From an uncultured Mesonia sp. (GTDB lineage Bacteria > Bacteroidota > Bacteroidia > Flavobacteriales > Flavobacteriaceae): 60,650 bases of DNA. The position numbers were made by a program, and so were the translations under genes. Shown here piece after piece: positions 28,552 to 38,665 of the stretch; position 1 is the stretch's first letter, and every line of letters begins with the position of its first letter. The notes below the pieces were generated by a model. That model was given only the letters and a program-made list of their open reading frames with translations, made no database searches and was not told where the DNA came from. The stretch is from assembly GCA_958296185.1 (NCBI GenBank), contig CATQIB010000002.1, positions 1 through 60,650 on the forward strand, read 5' to 3'.

Positions 28552-29683
28552 GTGAATATAGGTATAGTATGTTATCCAACCTTTGGAGGAAGCGGAGTTG
28601 TAGCAACCGAACTGGGAATGGCTTTAGCCAAAAAAAGGACATATCGTCCATTTTATCACCTACAAGCAACCAGTTAGGCTTGAACAATTATCTAGTAATA
28701 TTCATTTTCATGAAGTAAATGTACCCGAGTATCCTTTGTTTCATTACCAGCCTTATGAACTGGCTCTTTCGAGTAAACTGGTTGATATGGTAAAATTACA
28801 TAAGATAGACTTGCTGCATGTACATTATGCCATTCCTCATGCTTATGCAGGGTATATGGCCAAGCAAATGTTAGCACAAGAGGGCATCGAATTGCCAATG
28901 GTAACCACGCTGCACGGTACAGATATTACCTTGGTGGGTAATCACCCTTATTACAAGCCTGCGGTTACTTTTAGTATTAATAATAGCGATTACGTAACCA
29001 CGGTTTCTGAAAGCTTAAAGTTAGATACGCTTAGATTATTTGATGTGACAAGTCCTATACAAGTAATTCCTAATTTTATAGATTCGCAAAAATACCTTAA
29101 CCCAATAAGTGAATGCCAACGCTCTCTAATGGCGCAAGATGATGAACGCATTATTACCCATGTTAGTAATTTTAGAAAGGTAAAACGAATAGATGACGTG
29201 GTTAAAATATTTTACCACATTCAAAAAAAGATCAAGGCTAAACTCATTATGGTTGGTGAAGGCCCCGAAGTGCAATCTGCCAAAGAATTAGCTTATTCAT
29301 TAGGTATTAGGGATAAAATTTTATTTATGGGGGCTAGTAATGAAGTCGAAAAGATACTATGCCTATCGGATTTATTTTTGCTACCCTCAAAAAATGAAAG
29401 CTTTGGTTTGGCGGCATTAGAAGCTATGATAAATAAAGTACCTGTAATTTCATCGAATACAGGTGGAATTCCTGAGGTGAATAAGGATGGTTTCTCAGGT
29501 TATCTTAGTGATGTAGGCGATGTTGAAGATATGGCACAAAAAGCAATTCACATCTTAAAAGAAGAAAACCTGCTGACCTTTAAAAATAATGCCTATCAGC
29601 AGGCTTTAGCATTTGATCTTGAGAAAATTATTCCTCAGTACGAAAGTGTTTATCACAAGGCAATTAACCGAAAGAAAGCTTAA
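28552..29683 (+). CDS. bshA: N-acetyl-alpha-D-glucosaminyl L-malate synthase (one frameshift)
   Basis: GT4 glycosyltransferase making GlcNAc-malate, the first step of bacillithiol synthesis. After repair it has about 376 residues. It starts with GTG at 28552 ([20 protein letters not shown]), 11 bases after the fusion gene stop. One extra A in the A7 run at 28630-28636 breaks the frame; the sequence resumes as [18 protein letters not shown]. Family motifs are [25 protein letters not shown] and [11 protein letters not shown] (the GT4 EX7E region). bshB and bshC are not in the window. Confidence 0.9.
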
Positions 29684-30192
29684 AATTGGTATCGTATACC
29701 TAGTGCGATGTCCGGGATAAAATTATCCAATACATCGTAGTCACTAAAACCTATCTCAGGTCTAAAATCTAGCGAAAGCATTAAGGGGATGTCAAAATTA
29801 TACTCTATTCCTATATCTCCTGCCACAAAAAGAAACATGCCATCGTTTGGGCGATAGCCATTTTTAAAATAACGATTATCTTCTACGCTGCCTAAGCCAC
29901 CACCTACACCAGCATACCAATTAAATCCGCCTTCAATATTCCAAACCCATTGGTATAAACCAGTTAGTTTAAATGCATCAAAATAACTGTCATTTCTCCA
30001 ACCTAAATCGGCTTCAAGCCTATTATTTGGCGAACCAATTTGCCTTTGATAACTAATTTCTGCTCCAAATCCGTCGCCACCACCTAAACGTAGGCCTAGA
30101 GCATTCTCGGCAATTAAACCGCTATTTTGAGCATTAAGACTTGTAAATGAAAGAATCATCAAAAGAGTTCCAGATAAAACGAATCGCATCAT
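29680..30192 (-). CDS. Small outer-membrane beta-barrel-type protein
   Basis: A 170-residue exported protein of unknown function. The signal peptide (MMRFVLSGTLLMILSFTSLNAQ) is followed by alternating beta strands rich in Gly and aromatic residues (for example LGLRLGGGDGFGAEISYQ, then DIGIEYNFDIPLMLSLDF), ending in an aromatic residue (IRYQF), the common signal for outer-membrane barrels. About eight strands fit the length. The start could be either of the first two Met codons. Its stop overlaps the convergent bshA stop by four bases. Confidence 0.8.
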   Translation of the reverse strand: MMRFVLSGTLLMILSFTSLNAQNSGLIAENALGLRLGGGDGFGAEISYQRQIGSPNNRLEADLGWRNDSYFDAFKLTGLYQWVWNIEGGFNWYAGVGGGLGSVEDNRYFKNGYRPNDGMFLFVAGDIGIEYNFDIPLMLSLDFRPEIGFSDYDVLDNFIPDIALGIRYQF

Positions 30193-30238
30193 ACTTTTTT
30201 TTGTTCAAATATATATATTTGGCTTATACTCCAGGGCC

Positions 30239-33151
30239 ATGAAAAGTTTAAAAAAATCACAATTGTTAGAATTGCAGCAAACGCTAGAGGGTGAAATTTA
30301 CACTCGTGATTTATATAAAAAGATATACGCTACCGATGCTTCTGTTTATAGAGAAATTCCTATTGCAGTGGCATTTCCTAAAAGTGAAGCCGATGTCGTT
30401 TTACTGATTCAATTTGCGCAAAAACATAAAATTTCGGTAATACCTCGGGCAGCGGGCACATCCCTAGCGGGTCAAACAACAGGAAAGGGCCTTATAATTG
30501 ATTGTTCTCGGTACCTTAATCGCGTTATAGAAATCAATACTAAAGAAAAAAAGGTCGTGGTATATGGAGGAGTAGTGCGAGACGAGTTGAACCAGCTTTT
30601 AAAACCGTATAAGCTTTTTTTTGGGCCCAATACGAGTACCTCTAACCGCTGCACCATAGCCGGAATGATTGGTAATAATAGTAGTGGTACTACCTCTATT
30701 CAATATGGCACCACACGTGAAAAACTGATTGCGCTAAAAGTGGTTTTAAATACTGGGGAGATATTACGATTATCTGCTAAGAATTTTTCTGAATTTCAAC
30801 ACCTACAACAGGCCCAAACTGGCGAGGGTAAATTATACCGACAAATAATAAAACTATTAAAAGACTCAAAAAACCAAAGGAATATTAGGGAGGTTTATCC
30901 GCATCCTGAAATCCACCGACGGAATACGGGTTATGCTCTCGATGTTTTATTAAGTCAAAAGCCATTTAACGAAAAAGGGGAAGCTTTTAATTTAGCTAAA
31001 TTAATTTGTGGCAGCGAAGGTACTTTAGCCTTTATTTTAGAGGCTGAATTGGCTTTAGATGATCTGCCTCCCACAAATGAAGCTATGCTAGCGGTGCACT
31101 TTAATAATGTAACTGACGCGCTAGAAGCGGTAGAAACGGCCATGCAGTTTAACTTATTCATGTGTGAGTTGATGGATAAAACCATTTTGGATTGTACTAA
31201 AGGACATCTAACTTACCAAGCAAGTAGATTTTTTATACAGGGTGATCCTGGAGCAATATTGTTATGTGAGCTGAGAAGTGATTCCCCAGAAGATTTAAAT
31301 AAGCAATTGCAAGCCTTACAAGAAAAACTTCAACAAAAAACAAGAGCTTATGCTTCGCCGGTTTTATATAACGAGGCCATTCTTAAAGCTATTGAACTGC
31401 GAAAAGCAGGTTTAGGGCTATTGGCTAATCTAAGATCAGATAAGAAGGCTGTGGCTTGTATTGAAGATACAGCGGTGCGTTTGTGCGATTTACCTGCTTA
31501 TATTAAAGACTTCACCGCTATTATGAATAAATACCAACAACGTGCAGTTTATTATGCCCATGCCGGGGCAGGGGAATTGCACCTAAGACCAATATTAGAT
31601 CTAAAACAAAAGGAAGATATTGTGTTGTTTGAAAAAATTACTCACGAGGTGGCTTTATTAGTTAAGCAGTACCGTGGTTCTTTTAGTGGTGAACACGGAG
31701 ACGGCAGAGTGCGTTCTCCTTTTTTACCCGAAATTTTAGGACCCGAAGTAATGTATTTACTGCAACAGGTTAAAAAATGTTTCGATCCAGATAATATCTT
31801 TAATCCGCATAAAATCATTCAGCCAAAAGCAATGACGGAAAATTTAAGGTATGATATTGCCCAGGCAAAACCTGCTCAATTGCATACAATGTTCAATTTT
31901 GGTCGTGAATTTTTGAAAGAGGTTGAGCAATGTAATGGTAGTGGTGACTGCCGAAAAGGCATAGAAGCGGGTGGAGTAATGTGCCCGAGCTATCGCGCTA
32001 CAAAAAACGAGCGAGATACCACCCGGGCAAGGGCCAATTTATTACGTGAATTATTGACTTATCCCGACAGAAAAAATCCACTAAGCAGTAGGGCAGTAAA
32101 AGAAGTATTAAGTTTATGCGTTAGTTGTAAAGCCTGTAAAAAAGAGTGTCCATCAAATGTAGATTTGGCTACCTATAAAAGCGAGGCCTTGTTTCATTAT
32201 TATAAAAGTAATGCTAGACCTTTATCAGATTATGTTTTTGCTTATCAGCGTAAATTGCTTAAAGCTTCCAAGTCGTTCAATTGGTTTATCCAAGTTAGTT
32301 GGTTTCAAAAATTTTTAAAAAAAGGTTTAGCAATCGCTCCAGAACGGGAATTGCCTTTGATTGCTAAGAAATCGCTAAGGACAATGCTTAAAAATCGCCC
32401 CAAACAACAAAACTTAGATCACCAACCAACACCCGTCTATTTTTTTATTGATGAGTTTACAGATTTACTTGAACCTACTATAGGCTATAAAGCCGTGAAA
32501 TTATTAGAATATTTGGGATATGAAGTGATCGTAACTAACCATAAAGCCAGTGGACGTGCGTTATTATCTAAAGGCTTTCTAAAACAAGCTAAAAAACTTG
32601 CTATTTTTAATGTAAATCATTTTACAGATGTGATGCCAAGTAATGCGGTGTTAGTGGGTATAGAACCAAGTGCCATATTAAGCTTTAGAGATGAGTACAT
32701 ACAACTGCATCCCAATAGGATTAAAGCTCAAAAATTAGCTGCAAAAGTATTTTTAATCGAAGAATTTCTAGCACAAGAAATCAATAAGAAAAATATAAAA
32801 GCTAATTCATTCACTACAGAAAAACAAGAAATAAAGGTTCACACGCATTGCCATCAAAAAGCATTAGGACAATCACAAGATACCTTTAAAATTTTAAATT
32901 TACCAAAAAACTATTCCGTAAAGCTAATGGCTACAGGATGCTGCGGCATGGCGGGTTCATTTGGCTATGAGAAACAAAACTATGCAACAAGTCTAAAAAT
33001 GGCCGAGCAAAACTTGATGAAGAAATTAAAAAATACCGATAACAAAACTTTGGTTGTGGCCAACGGTACAAGTTGTAGAGAACAGATTAAGCATTGTAGC
33101 CCTAAAACAGCAAAGCACCCCATAGAGGTGCTTTATAGTGCTATTTTGTAG
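30239..33151 (+). CDS. FAD-linked oxidase with Fe-S and CCG domains (D-lactate/glycolate dehydrogenase-like)
   Basis: A 970-residue fusion. An FAD-binding PCMH domain at about residues 35-250 has IPRAAGTSLAGQTTGKG and SNRCTIAGMIGNNSSGT. The FAD oxidase C-terminal domain follows, with YYAHAGAGELHLRP and SGEHGDGRVRSPF. Two Fe-S motifs come next: CNGSGDCRKG with a distal Cys in GGVMCPSYR, and CVSCKACKKECPSNVD. The CCG-type tail has HCHQKALG and TGCCGMAGSFG. Together these match the DLD/GlcD-GlcF type enzymes that oxidise D-lactate or another 2-hydroxyacid into the quinone pool. The substrate is inferred only. It is apparently monocistronic and intact despite its length. Confidence 0.9.
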   Translation: MKSLKKSQLLELQQTLEGEIYTRDLYKKIYATDASVYREIPIAVAFPKSEADVVLLIQFAQKHKISVIPRAAGTSLAGQTTGKGLIIDCSRYLNRVIEINTKEKKVVVYGGVVRDELNQLLKPYKLFFGPNTSTSNRCTIAGMIGNNSSGTTSIQYGTTREKLIALKVVLNTGEILRLSAKNFSEFQHLQQAQTGEGKLYRQIIKLLKDSKNQRNIREVYPHPEIHRRNTGYALDVLLSQKPFNEKGEAFNLAKLICGSEGTLAFILEAELALDDLPPTNEAMLAVHFNNVTDALEAVETAMQFNLFMCELMDKTILDCTKGHLTYQASRFFIQGDPGAILLCELRSDSPEDLNKQLQALQEKLQQKTRAYASPVLYNEAILKAIELRKAGLGLLANLRSDKKAVACIEDTAVRLCDLPAYIKDFTAIMNKYQQRAVYYAHAGAGELHLRPILDLKQKEDIVLFEKITHEVALLVKQYRGSFSGEHGDGRVRSPFLPEILGPEVMYLLQQVKKCFDPDNIFNPHKIIQPKAMTENLRYDIAQAKPAQLHTMFNFGREFLKEVEQCNGSGDCRKGIEAGGVMCPSYRATKNERDTTRARANLLRELLTYPDRKNPLSSRAVKEVLSLCVSCKACKKECPSNVDLATYKSEALFHYYKSNARPLSDYVFAYQRKLLKASKSFNWFIQVSWFQKFLKKGLAIAPERELPLIAKKSLRTMLKNRPKQQNLDHQPTPVYFFIDEFTDLLEPTIGYKAVKLLEYLGYEVIVTNHKASGRALLSKGFLKQAKKLAIFNVNHFTDVMPSNAVLVGIEPSAILSFRDEYIQLHPNRIKAQKLAAKVFLIEEFLAQEINKKNIKANSFTTEKQEIKVHTHCHQKALGQSQDTFKILNLPKNYSVKLMATGCCGMAGSFGYEKQNYATSLKMAEQNLMKKLKNTDNKTLVVANGTSCREQIKHCSPKTAKHPIEVLYSAIL

Positions 33152-33165
33152 CAATTTACATGCTG

Positions 33166-33983
33166 CTATTTAAAGTAATAGTTCACTATCGTTTGAGAAG
33201 AACTTTGGGATCCGCTAGTAGGAAAATTAGGCGCTATTTGTCCTAAAGCATCACTAAAATTATAATTTAAATCGCTCTCGCTAAAAATAAGACCGATGTC
33301 TTCTGCAAAGAAATTCACCTGGGTAAATACTTCTTGCTGGGGTAATATATTTACAGGAATAAACAAATTGGCATCTATTTTTAAATCTAATACCAAAGTT
33401 GTCTTTAAGATGTCCTCATAAGTAATACCGCCTGCATTAAATTGGTCAATAAAAGCATTTTGAATGGTTTTTAATTCTACATCTATGGTAACCGGTACAG
33501 AAGATCCTTCAATAACAATTGTTGGTCAAGTTGTTGTTTTAAGCTTGATAAAACGCCTCCTGTAGTCTTATTTTTATCGTAAATAATAAGGTTTTCTATC
33601 GGTATGTTTAAATCAGTACCGGCGTCTAATCCGTCAGGGTTAAAAGAAAAATTACCATTATAAATCAACTGCCCGTTTGATTTTGTTAAGGTACCTCGAC
33701 TTAAAATACCAGTGGCTACACCTTGATTTATATCGCCTTCTAAACTAGAAGTAAAGCTAAAACGGTTATCTCCTAAGGCATTTGCAGTTAATTCTTCTAT
33801 AATTTTATTTTCGGTAAGACCTGCGTTTTCGTCGGTATCCTTATTTTCATACTCCCAAACATAATTGTTGGCTAGAGGAAAATAGTTTCCAGAATTTACA
33901 TCGTTTACATTATCCTCGTCTGAAGAACAACTGGCCAGTGTTAAGCCTAAAAAGCCTAGTAAAATGTATTTTAATCGCATCAC
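33166..33983 (-). CDS. Hypothetical lipoprotein (one frameshift)
   Basis: About 272 residues after repair; I do not recognise the family. The lipobox is LTLASC with lipidated C19, followed by an acidic linker (SSDEDNVNDVNSG), then NYFPLANNYVWEYENKDTDE, a motif frequent in flavobacterial surface lipoproteins. The rest is beta-rich. The frame breaks near 33522: adding one A to the minus strand there turns QLDQQLLL into QLDQTIVIEGSSVPVTIDV and joins it to the second part, which ends TIVNYYFK. It is convergent with the large dehydrogenase 14 bases away. Confidence 0.75.
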
Positions 33984-34068
33984 ATATTTTTATAAAAGCA
34001 AATTTAATTAAAATTTACCGATAAATAACTAGTATAAGTCTCTTCTTATGAATGAGATAATTTTTAGG

Positions 34069-34099
34069 TTTGAATTTAAGCATTAAAAAATTACATTTG
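34069..34099 (+). promoter_or_regulatory. aroC promoter (TTTG-N19-TACATTTG)
   Basis: TTTG at 34069-34072 and TACATTTG at 34092-34099 are 19 bases apart, an excellent match to the Bacteroidota -33/-7 consensus. The box ends 12 bases before the aroC ATG at 34112, so the leader is only a few bases long. This also excludes the earlier TTG at 34106 as the start. Confidence 0.6.
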
Positions 34100-34111
34100 T
34101 AAAAATTGACT

Positions 34112-35170
34112 ATGGCAGGAAATACTTTTGGCAACTTGTTTAAATTGACCACTTTTGGCGAATCCCACGGGGAGGCGCTTGGAGGTATTCTAGAGGGTTG
34201 TCCTGCTGGTGTTAGTATTGATGAAAAGTTTATAGCAGACGAACTTGCTCGACGAAAACCTGGGCAATCTGCCATTACTACCCAACGTAAAGAAGAAGAT
34301 AGCGTACATTTTTATTCGGGTATTTTTGAGGGAAAAACTACAGGTACGCCTATTGGTTTTGTTATTTTTAACACCAACCAAAAGTCAAAAGATTACGATC
34401 ATATCAAGACGGTTTATCGCCCCAGTCACGCTGATTTTACCTACGATAAAAAATATGGTATTCGCGATTATCGAGGCGGAGGTCGCTCAAGTGCCAGAGA
34501 AACGGCTTGCCGTGTGGTAGGCGGTGCTATTGCTAAGTTGTATTTAAAAAACATCTCGTTTTTTGCCTATACTACTCAAGTAGGGCCTATTCAATTAAAT
34601 GAAAGCGATGGCCTAAATAGGCGGAACGTGAAAAAAATCCGGTAAGGGTTCCTCATGCTCAAAAAGCAATGGAGATGGAGCTTTTAATTAAAAAAATCCG
34701 TAAAGAAGGAGATACAATAGGCGGTGTTGTGGCTTGCGAAATTAAAGGACTACCGGCAGGATTAGGCGAACCGGTTTTTGATAAACTGCACGCTCAATTG
34801 GGCAAAGCAATGCTATCAATCAATGCAGTTAAAGGGTTTGAAATAGGAAGTGGTTTTGCGGCAGCTAATATGCGAGGTTCAGAACACAACGATCTTTTTA
34901 ATAAAGATATGAGTACTCAAACCAATTTAGTGGTGGGGTACAAGGCGGTATCAGCAACGGTATGCCCATTCACTTTAAGGTGGCCTTTAAACCCGTTGCC
35001 ACACTTATGCAAAACAAAACACGGTTGACACCAGCCAAAAAGCGGTGGTTATGCAAGGTAAAGGCAGACACGACCCTTGTGTGGTTCCACGAGCCGTTCC
35101 TATTGTAGAGGCGATGGCAGCATTGGTCGTAGCCGATTTTGATTTGTTACAAAAAAGATTTACTAAATAA
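34112..35170 (+). CDS. aroC: Chorismate synthase (three frameshifts)
   Basis: Last step of the shikimate pathway: EPSP to chorismate, using reduced FMN. The N-terminus is canonical ([17 protein letters not shown], then GCPAGVS). Signature motifs [33 protein letters not shown] and [16 protein letters not shown] are all present, but in three frames. Each break is a missing A: in A7 at 34631-34637, at the single A at 34929 (TTAG for TTAAG, restoring [17 protein letters not shown]), and in AAAA at 35011-35014 (restoring [15 protein letters not shown]). Repaired length is about 353 residues, normal for the family. The start is ATG at 34112. The symporter gene follows 13 bases later. Confidence 0.92.
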
Positions 35171-35183
35171 TAATTGATATTTA

Positions 35184-36487
35184 ATGAAAAAACTTGCACT
35201 ACATTGGCAAATTATTATCGGTATGGTAGCCGGTGTGCTTTTTGCCTTAGTACTTAGTAATTTTAGTTGGGGACCCACTTTTATTCAAGATTGGATTAAA
35301 CCTTTCGGGAATATCTTTATCAATGCCTTGAAATTAATTGCGGTACCCTTAATATTAGCTTCACTGATTAAAGGTGTATCCGATTTAAAAGATATCTCTA
35401 AACTCTCTCAAATGGGTTTGCGTACCATTTTAACCTATGTATTAACCACCGTTATTGCGGTGAGCATTGGTTTGGGCGCCGTAAATTTAATTAAGCCCGG
35501 TCATAGCATCACCGAAGAAACCCGAGAAGAGTTAATAGCCAACTATGATGGCGACGCCGAACTAAAACGAAAAGACGCACAAAAACAAAAAGAAGCGGGT
35601 CCGTTGCAAGCCCTAGAAGATATTGTACCCTCTAACATAGTGGGTGCTGCCGGTAAGAATGAAAATATGCTCCAAGTTATTTTCTTTGCATCTTTTTTGG
35701 TATCGGCCTTATTTTAATTCCTGAAAAACAAGCGCAACCGGTAAAAGATTTCTTTGACGGATTTAATGAGGTGATTCTTAAAATGATAGATATCATTATG
35801 CTTTTTGCTCCCTATGGAGTATTTGCGCTATTAGCCGCCTTGGTAGTCGAGTCACCTAGCACCGATTTATTTGCCGCATTGGGTATGTATACACTTACGG
35901 TGATTTCAGGCTTACTGCTCATGATCTGTTTTTATATTCTCATTGTATGGCTATTCACCAAGCGCTCTCCAAAGTTTTTTGTAGACGGTATCTCACCTGC
36001 ACAATTACTGGCTTTTTCAACCAGTTCTAGCGCAGCAACCTTACCGGTGACTATGGAGAGGGTAGAAGAGCATTTAGGCGTTGAAAAAGAGGTGAGTAGT
36101 TTTGTTTTGCCCATAGGAGCTACCATTAATATGGATGGTACAAGTTTATATCAAGCCGTTGCAGCAGTTTTTATTGCACAAGCATTTGGTATGGATTTAA
36201 GTTTGGGTGCCCAATTGGGCATCATCGCCACAGCCACTTTGGCATCAATTGGCTCGGCTGCGGTACCGGGTGCTGGTATGGTTATGCTTGTGATTGTATT
36301 GGCCCAAGCGGGTATTCCAGAAGCTGGCTTGGCCCTTATTTTTGCGGTAGATAGACCCTTAGACATGTGTAGAACAACGGTAAATGTGACGGGAGATGCC
36401 TCGGTTTCTATGCTAGTGGCTAAAGCAGTAGGAAAATTAAAAGACCGCCCCTTTGTAAAAAATTGGGATGATCATTATAAGAAATAA
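35184..36487 (+). CDS. Dicarboxylate/amino acid:cation symporter (one frameshift)
   Basis: A DAACS-family (GltP/DctA) transporter of 434 residues after repair, taking up glutamate, aspartate or C4-dicarboxylates with Na+ or H+. Visible are the TM1 start (HWQIIIGMVAGVLFALVLS), SSSAATLPVTMERVEE (the serine-rich hairpin HP1), GATINMDGTSLYQAVAAVFIAQ (the conserved NMDGT motif) and DRPLDMCRTTVNVTGD (TM8, substrate binding). The frame breaks at the T6 run at 35693-35698; one more T restores FFGIGLILIPEK. It follows aroC by 13 bases. Confidence 0.92.
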
Positions 36488-36531
36488 CCACCCAACAGGA
36501 AGCATTTTTCTCTATTAATTAATAAAATTTA

Positions 36532-36539
36532 TATCTTTA
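36532..36539 (+). promoter_or_regulatory. Possible -7 box TATCTTTA for the secreted pair
   Basis: TATCTTTA differs from TAnnTTTG at the last base. It ends 19 bases before the ATG at 36559. No clear -33 element. Confidence 0.3.
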
Positions 36540-36558
36540 CAGCTGTAATTCAGGATTT

Positions 36559-37668
36559 ATGAAAAAAATACTACCCTTTATTTTATGTAATTTGCTGGCT
36601 TTGGCAAGTTTCGCACAAGTAGGAATTAATACCGATAGTCCAAGCCCGGCGGCTGCACTTGAAATAAAAAGCAGTTACAATAATAAAAACTACGGGGGAT
36701 TATTGATTCCCACCGTAGATGCCACCGGACGGGACGATATTACAAGCAAAGCCAGCATTGCTGATGAAGGTATGCTCATTTATTTTGTAGAGGGCAACAT
36801 ACGTTGTTTACAAATCTATGATGGACTAAACAGCAGTTGGGCAGACGTTTATTGTATGCCAACCAACTATGCTCCCACCGCGAGCAATGTGTTTATCTCA
36901 GGTATAATTGAAGACACACAAACTTTAACGGCGAATTATACTTATAGTGATTTTGAAAATGATGCAGAGGGAACTACCACTTTTGAGTGGTTTATTGCCG
37001 ATGACGCTCAAGGAACCAATACAACTACTTTAGGGGTAACCGATAGTACCTATGCCCTGCAAACAGCAGATGTAGGTAAATTTATCTTTGTACGCGTAAC
37101 CCCTGTTGCCTTAACAGGAGAACTTATTGGTAGCCCCGTAGATTCACCATTACGTGGCCCTATTAAAAACCAAGGCGGCGTAGCCAGCGATTTATTTATT
37201 TCTGAATATGTAGAAGGATCTTCTGATAATAAAATCATAGAAATTGCTAATTTCACGGGGCAAGATGTAAATTTAAGTGATTATCACCTTATAATATTTA
37301 GGCAGAATGGTAACCTCACTGGTCCAATTTCTCTAACATCTAACACGATAATAGACGGTGATGTTTTTGTGATATCCGATACAGGAAATACTTTAGCCAC
37401 TGGAGAGGTTGACGCACAAGCAGGTAATCTTAATTTTAATGGTGATGATTCGGTTTTATTGTATTATTCCTCAGGAGGCACGGATACCTTAATTGATATT
37501 ATAGGTCCAGATTCATTAATAAACCCTCCTAATAATAACCCAAATTTTGCTCAGAACGTTACTTTACGAAGAAAACCTGGTTTCGGTCCAAGTACGACTT
37601 ATGACAGTAATGACTTTGATAGCTTTGCTGAAGACGATGCATCCGGTATAGGTTCACACACTTATTAA
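36559..37668 (+). CDS. Secreted lamin-tail-domain protein
   Basis: A 369-residue exported protein. The signal peptide ends near LASFAQ. The first 100 mature residues form a module shared with the next gene (QVGINTDSPSPAAALEIKSS, then GGLLIPTV and a Cys-bearing CLQIYDG segment). Residues about 115-205 look like a beta-sandwich of the Ig/cadherin kind (SDFENDAEGTTTFEWFIADD). The C-terminal part, from DLFISEYVEGSSDNKIIEI, is a lamin tail domain, found in bacterial surface proteins and extracellular nucleases, but no nuclease domain is fused here. I see no type IX secretion tail domain. It is one base from the next gene. Confidence 0.82.
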   Translation: MKKILPFILCNLLALASFAQVGINTDSPSPAAALEIKSSYNNKNYGGLLIPTVDATGRDDITSKASIADEGMLIYFVEGNIRCLQIYDGLNSSWADVYCMPTNYAPTASNVFISGIIEDTQTLTANYTYSDFENDAEGTTTFEWFIADDAQGTNTTTLGVTDSTYALQTADVGKFIFVRVTPVALTGELIGSPVDSPLRGPIKNQGGVASDLFISEYVEGSSDNKIIEIANFTGQDVNLSDYHLIIFRQNGNLTGPISLTSNTIIDGDVFVISDTGNTLATGEVDAQAGNLNFNGDDSVLLYYSSGGTDTLIDIIGPDSLINPPNNNPNFAQNVTLRRKPGFGPSTTYDSNDFDSFAEDDASGIGSHTY

Positions 37669-37669
37669 T

Positions 37670-38599
37670 ATGAAAAAGTTATATTACATTTTTATATTTC
37701 TATTAGGCAATATGGCAGCGGCTCAAGTAGGTTTTAACACCGATAATCCTTCTGCGGCTAGTACCCTGCATATAGAAGCAGAATATAGCACTGGGGTATT
37801 TGGCGGTTTAAAGTTACCCGTAGTCACCCTAATTCAAAGAAATAATATAAGAGTCGATGCTGGAACTATGCGTGACGATGGTTTAATGGTGTACGTTCAC
37901 GATGAAGCTAGCAACACCTACTGCTGGCAAATTTACGATGCTAAGCTAGGAGAGTGGAATAATATTCAATGCTTTACTAAAGATTGTAGTGGCGGAACTT
38001 TGTTTACCGAAGATTTTGAGGCTTATGCTTTAAATACTGGAATAACTGGTACAAACCCTGCCAGTGGTGATTACCCTACTATTAATTTCGAGTTAACTAG
38101 TTTTACAGCCGGTACTAGCACTGCGAACAACCCGGGAACGTTAGTTGATGACGATGATTACGCTAAGGTTGATGAAATTTCAAACGATAAATATTTATCT
38201 TTTAGAGATACTGGGGGGCCATTACGCTATACCACTCAACCAGCGATTGATATTGTGGGCTATTCTAATGTAAGTTTTAGTTTAGACATTAGTTCAACCA
38301 CCAATCTAGAATATGATGATGCCAACCACACCGATGATTTTAACTGTACTGGAGGCAATGATTATGTTGATGTAGAATATTCTTTAAACGGTGGTCAAAC
38401 CTTTATTGAGGTGCCTAATTATAACGGTCAAGGTAACGCCAATCATACTTTTACTGGTAATAATTTGTCCCCAACCCCAACAACGCTTAGCGTGAGTAAT
38501 TTAGTAGGGAGTAGTTTAATTATAAGGGTAAGGGTACAGAACAATGAGAATACAGAATTTATTTCTATAGATAATATAAGTGTTACTTGTGGAAATTAA
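37670..38599 (+). CDS. Secreted beta-rich protein, sister of upstream gene
   Basis: A 309-residue exported protein. The signal peptide ends near MAAAQ. Residues 20-105 repeat the N-terminal module of the upstream protein (QVGFNTDNPSAASTLHIEAE, then GGLKLPVV and CWQIYDAKLGEWNNIQC). The remainder is a different domain: LFTEDFEAYALNTGITG, YLSFRDTGGPLRY, YVDVEYSLNGGQTF and LIIRVRVQNNENTEFISIDN, a jelly-roll or carbohydrate-binding-like beta sandwich seen in flavobacterial surface proteins. It starts one base after the previous stop, so both are made together. Function unknown. Confidence 0.8.
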   Translation: MKKLYYIFIFLLGNMAAAQVGFNTDNPSAASTLHIEAEYSTGVFGGLKLPVVTLIQRNNIRVDAGTMRDDGLMVYVHDEASNTYCWQIYDAKLGEWNNIQCFTKDCSGGTLFTEDFEAYALNTGITGTNPASGDYPTINFELTSFTAGTSTANNPGTLVDDDDYAKVDEISNDKYLSFRDTGGPLRYTTQPAIDIVGYSNVSFSLDISSTTNLEYDDANHTDDFNCTGGNDYVDVEYSLNGGQTFIEVPNYNGQGNANHTFTGNNLSPTPTTLSVSNLVGSSLIIRVRVQNNENTEFISIDNISVTCGN

Positions 38600-38612
38600 T
38601 TTTCTTTAGACG

Positions 38613-38648
38613 AAAAAATCGGCTTGCATTCGCAAGCCAATTTTTTTT
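38613..38648. terminator. Strong bidirectional terminator
   Basis: GGCTTGC (38621-38627) pairs with GCAAGCC (38632-38638) around a four-base loop. An A run on the left (38613-38618) and a T8 run on the right (38641-38648) allow intrinsic termination in both directions. It lies between the convergent secreted-protein pair and the DCC/mutS2 pair. Confidence 0.9.
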
Positions 38649-38665
38649 GAATTTATTTAAACAAT

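Noticed and set aside
33112..33134. Hairpin AAAGCACC/GGTGCTTT as a terminator
   Set aside because: The stem is perfect but lies within the last codons of the dehydrogenase gene and has no T run after it, so I did not call it.
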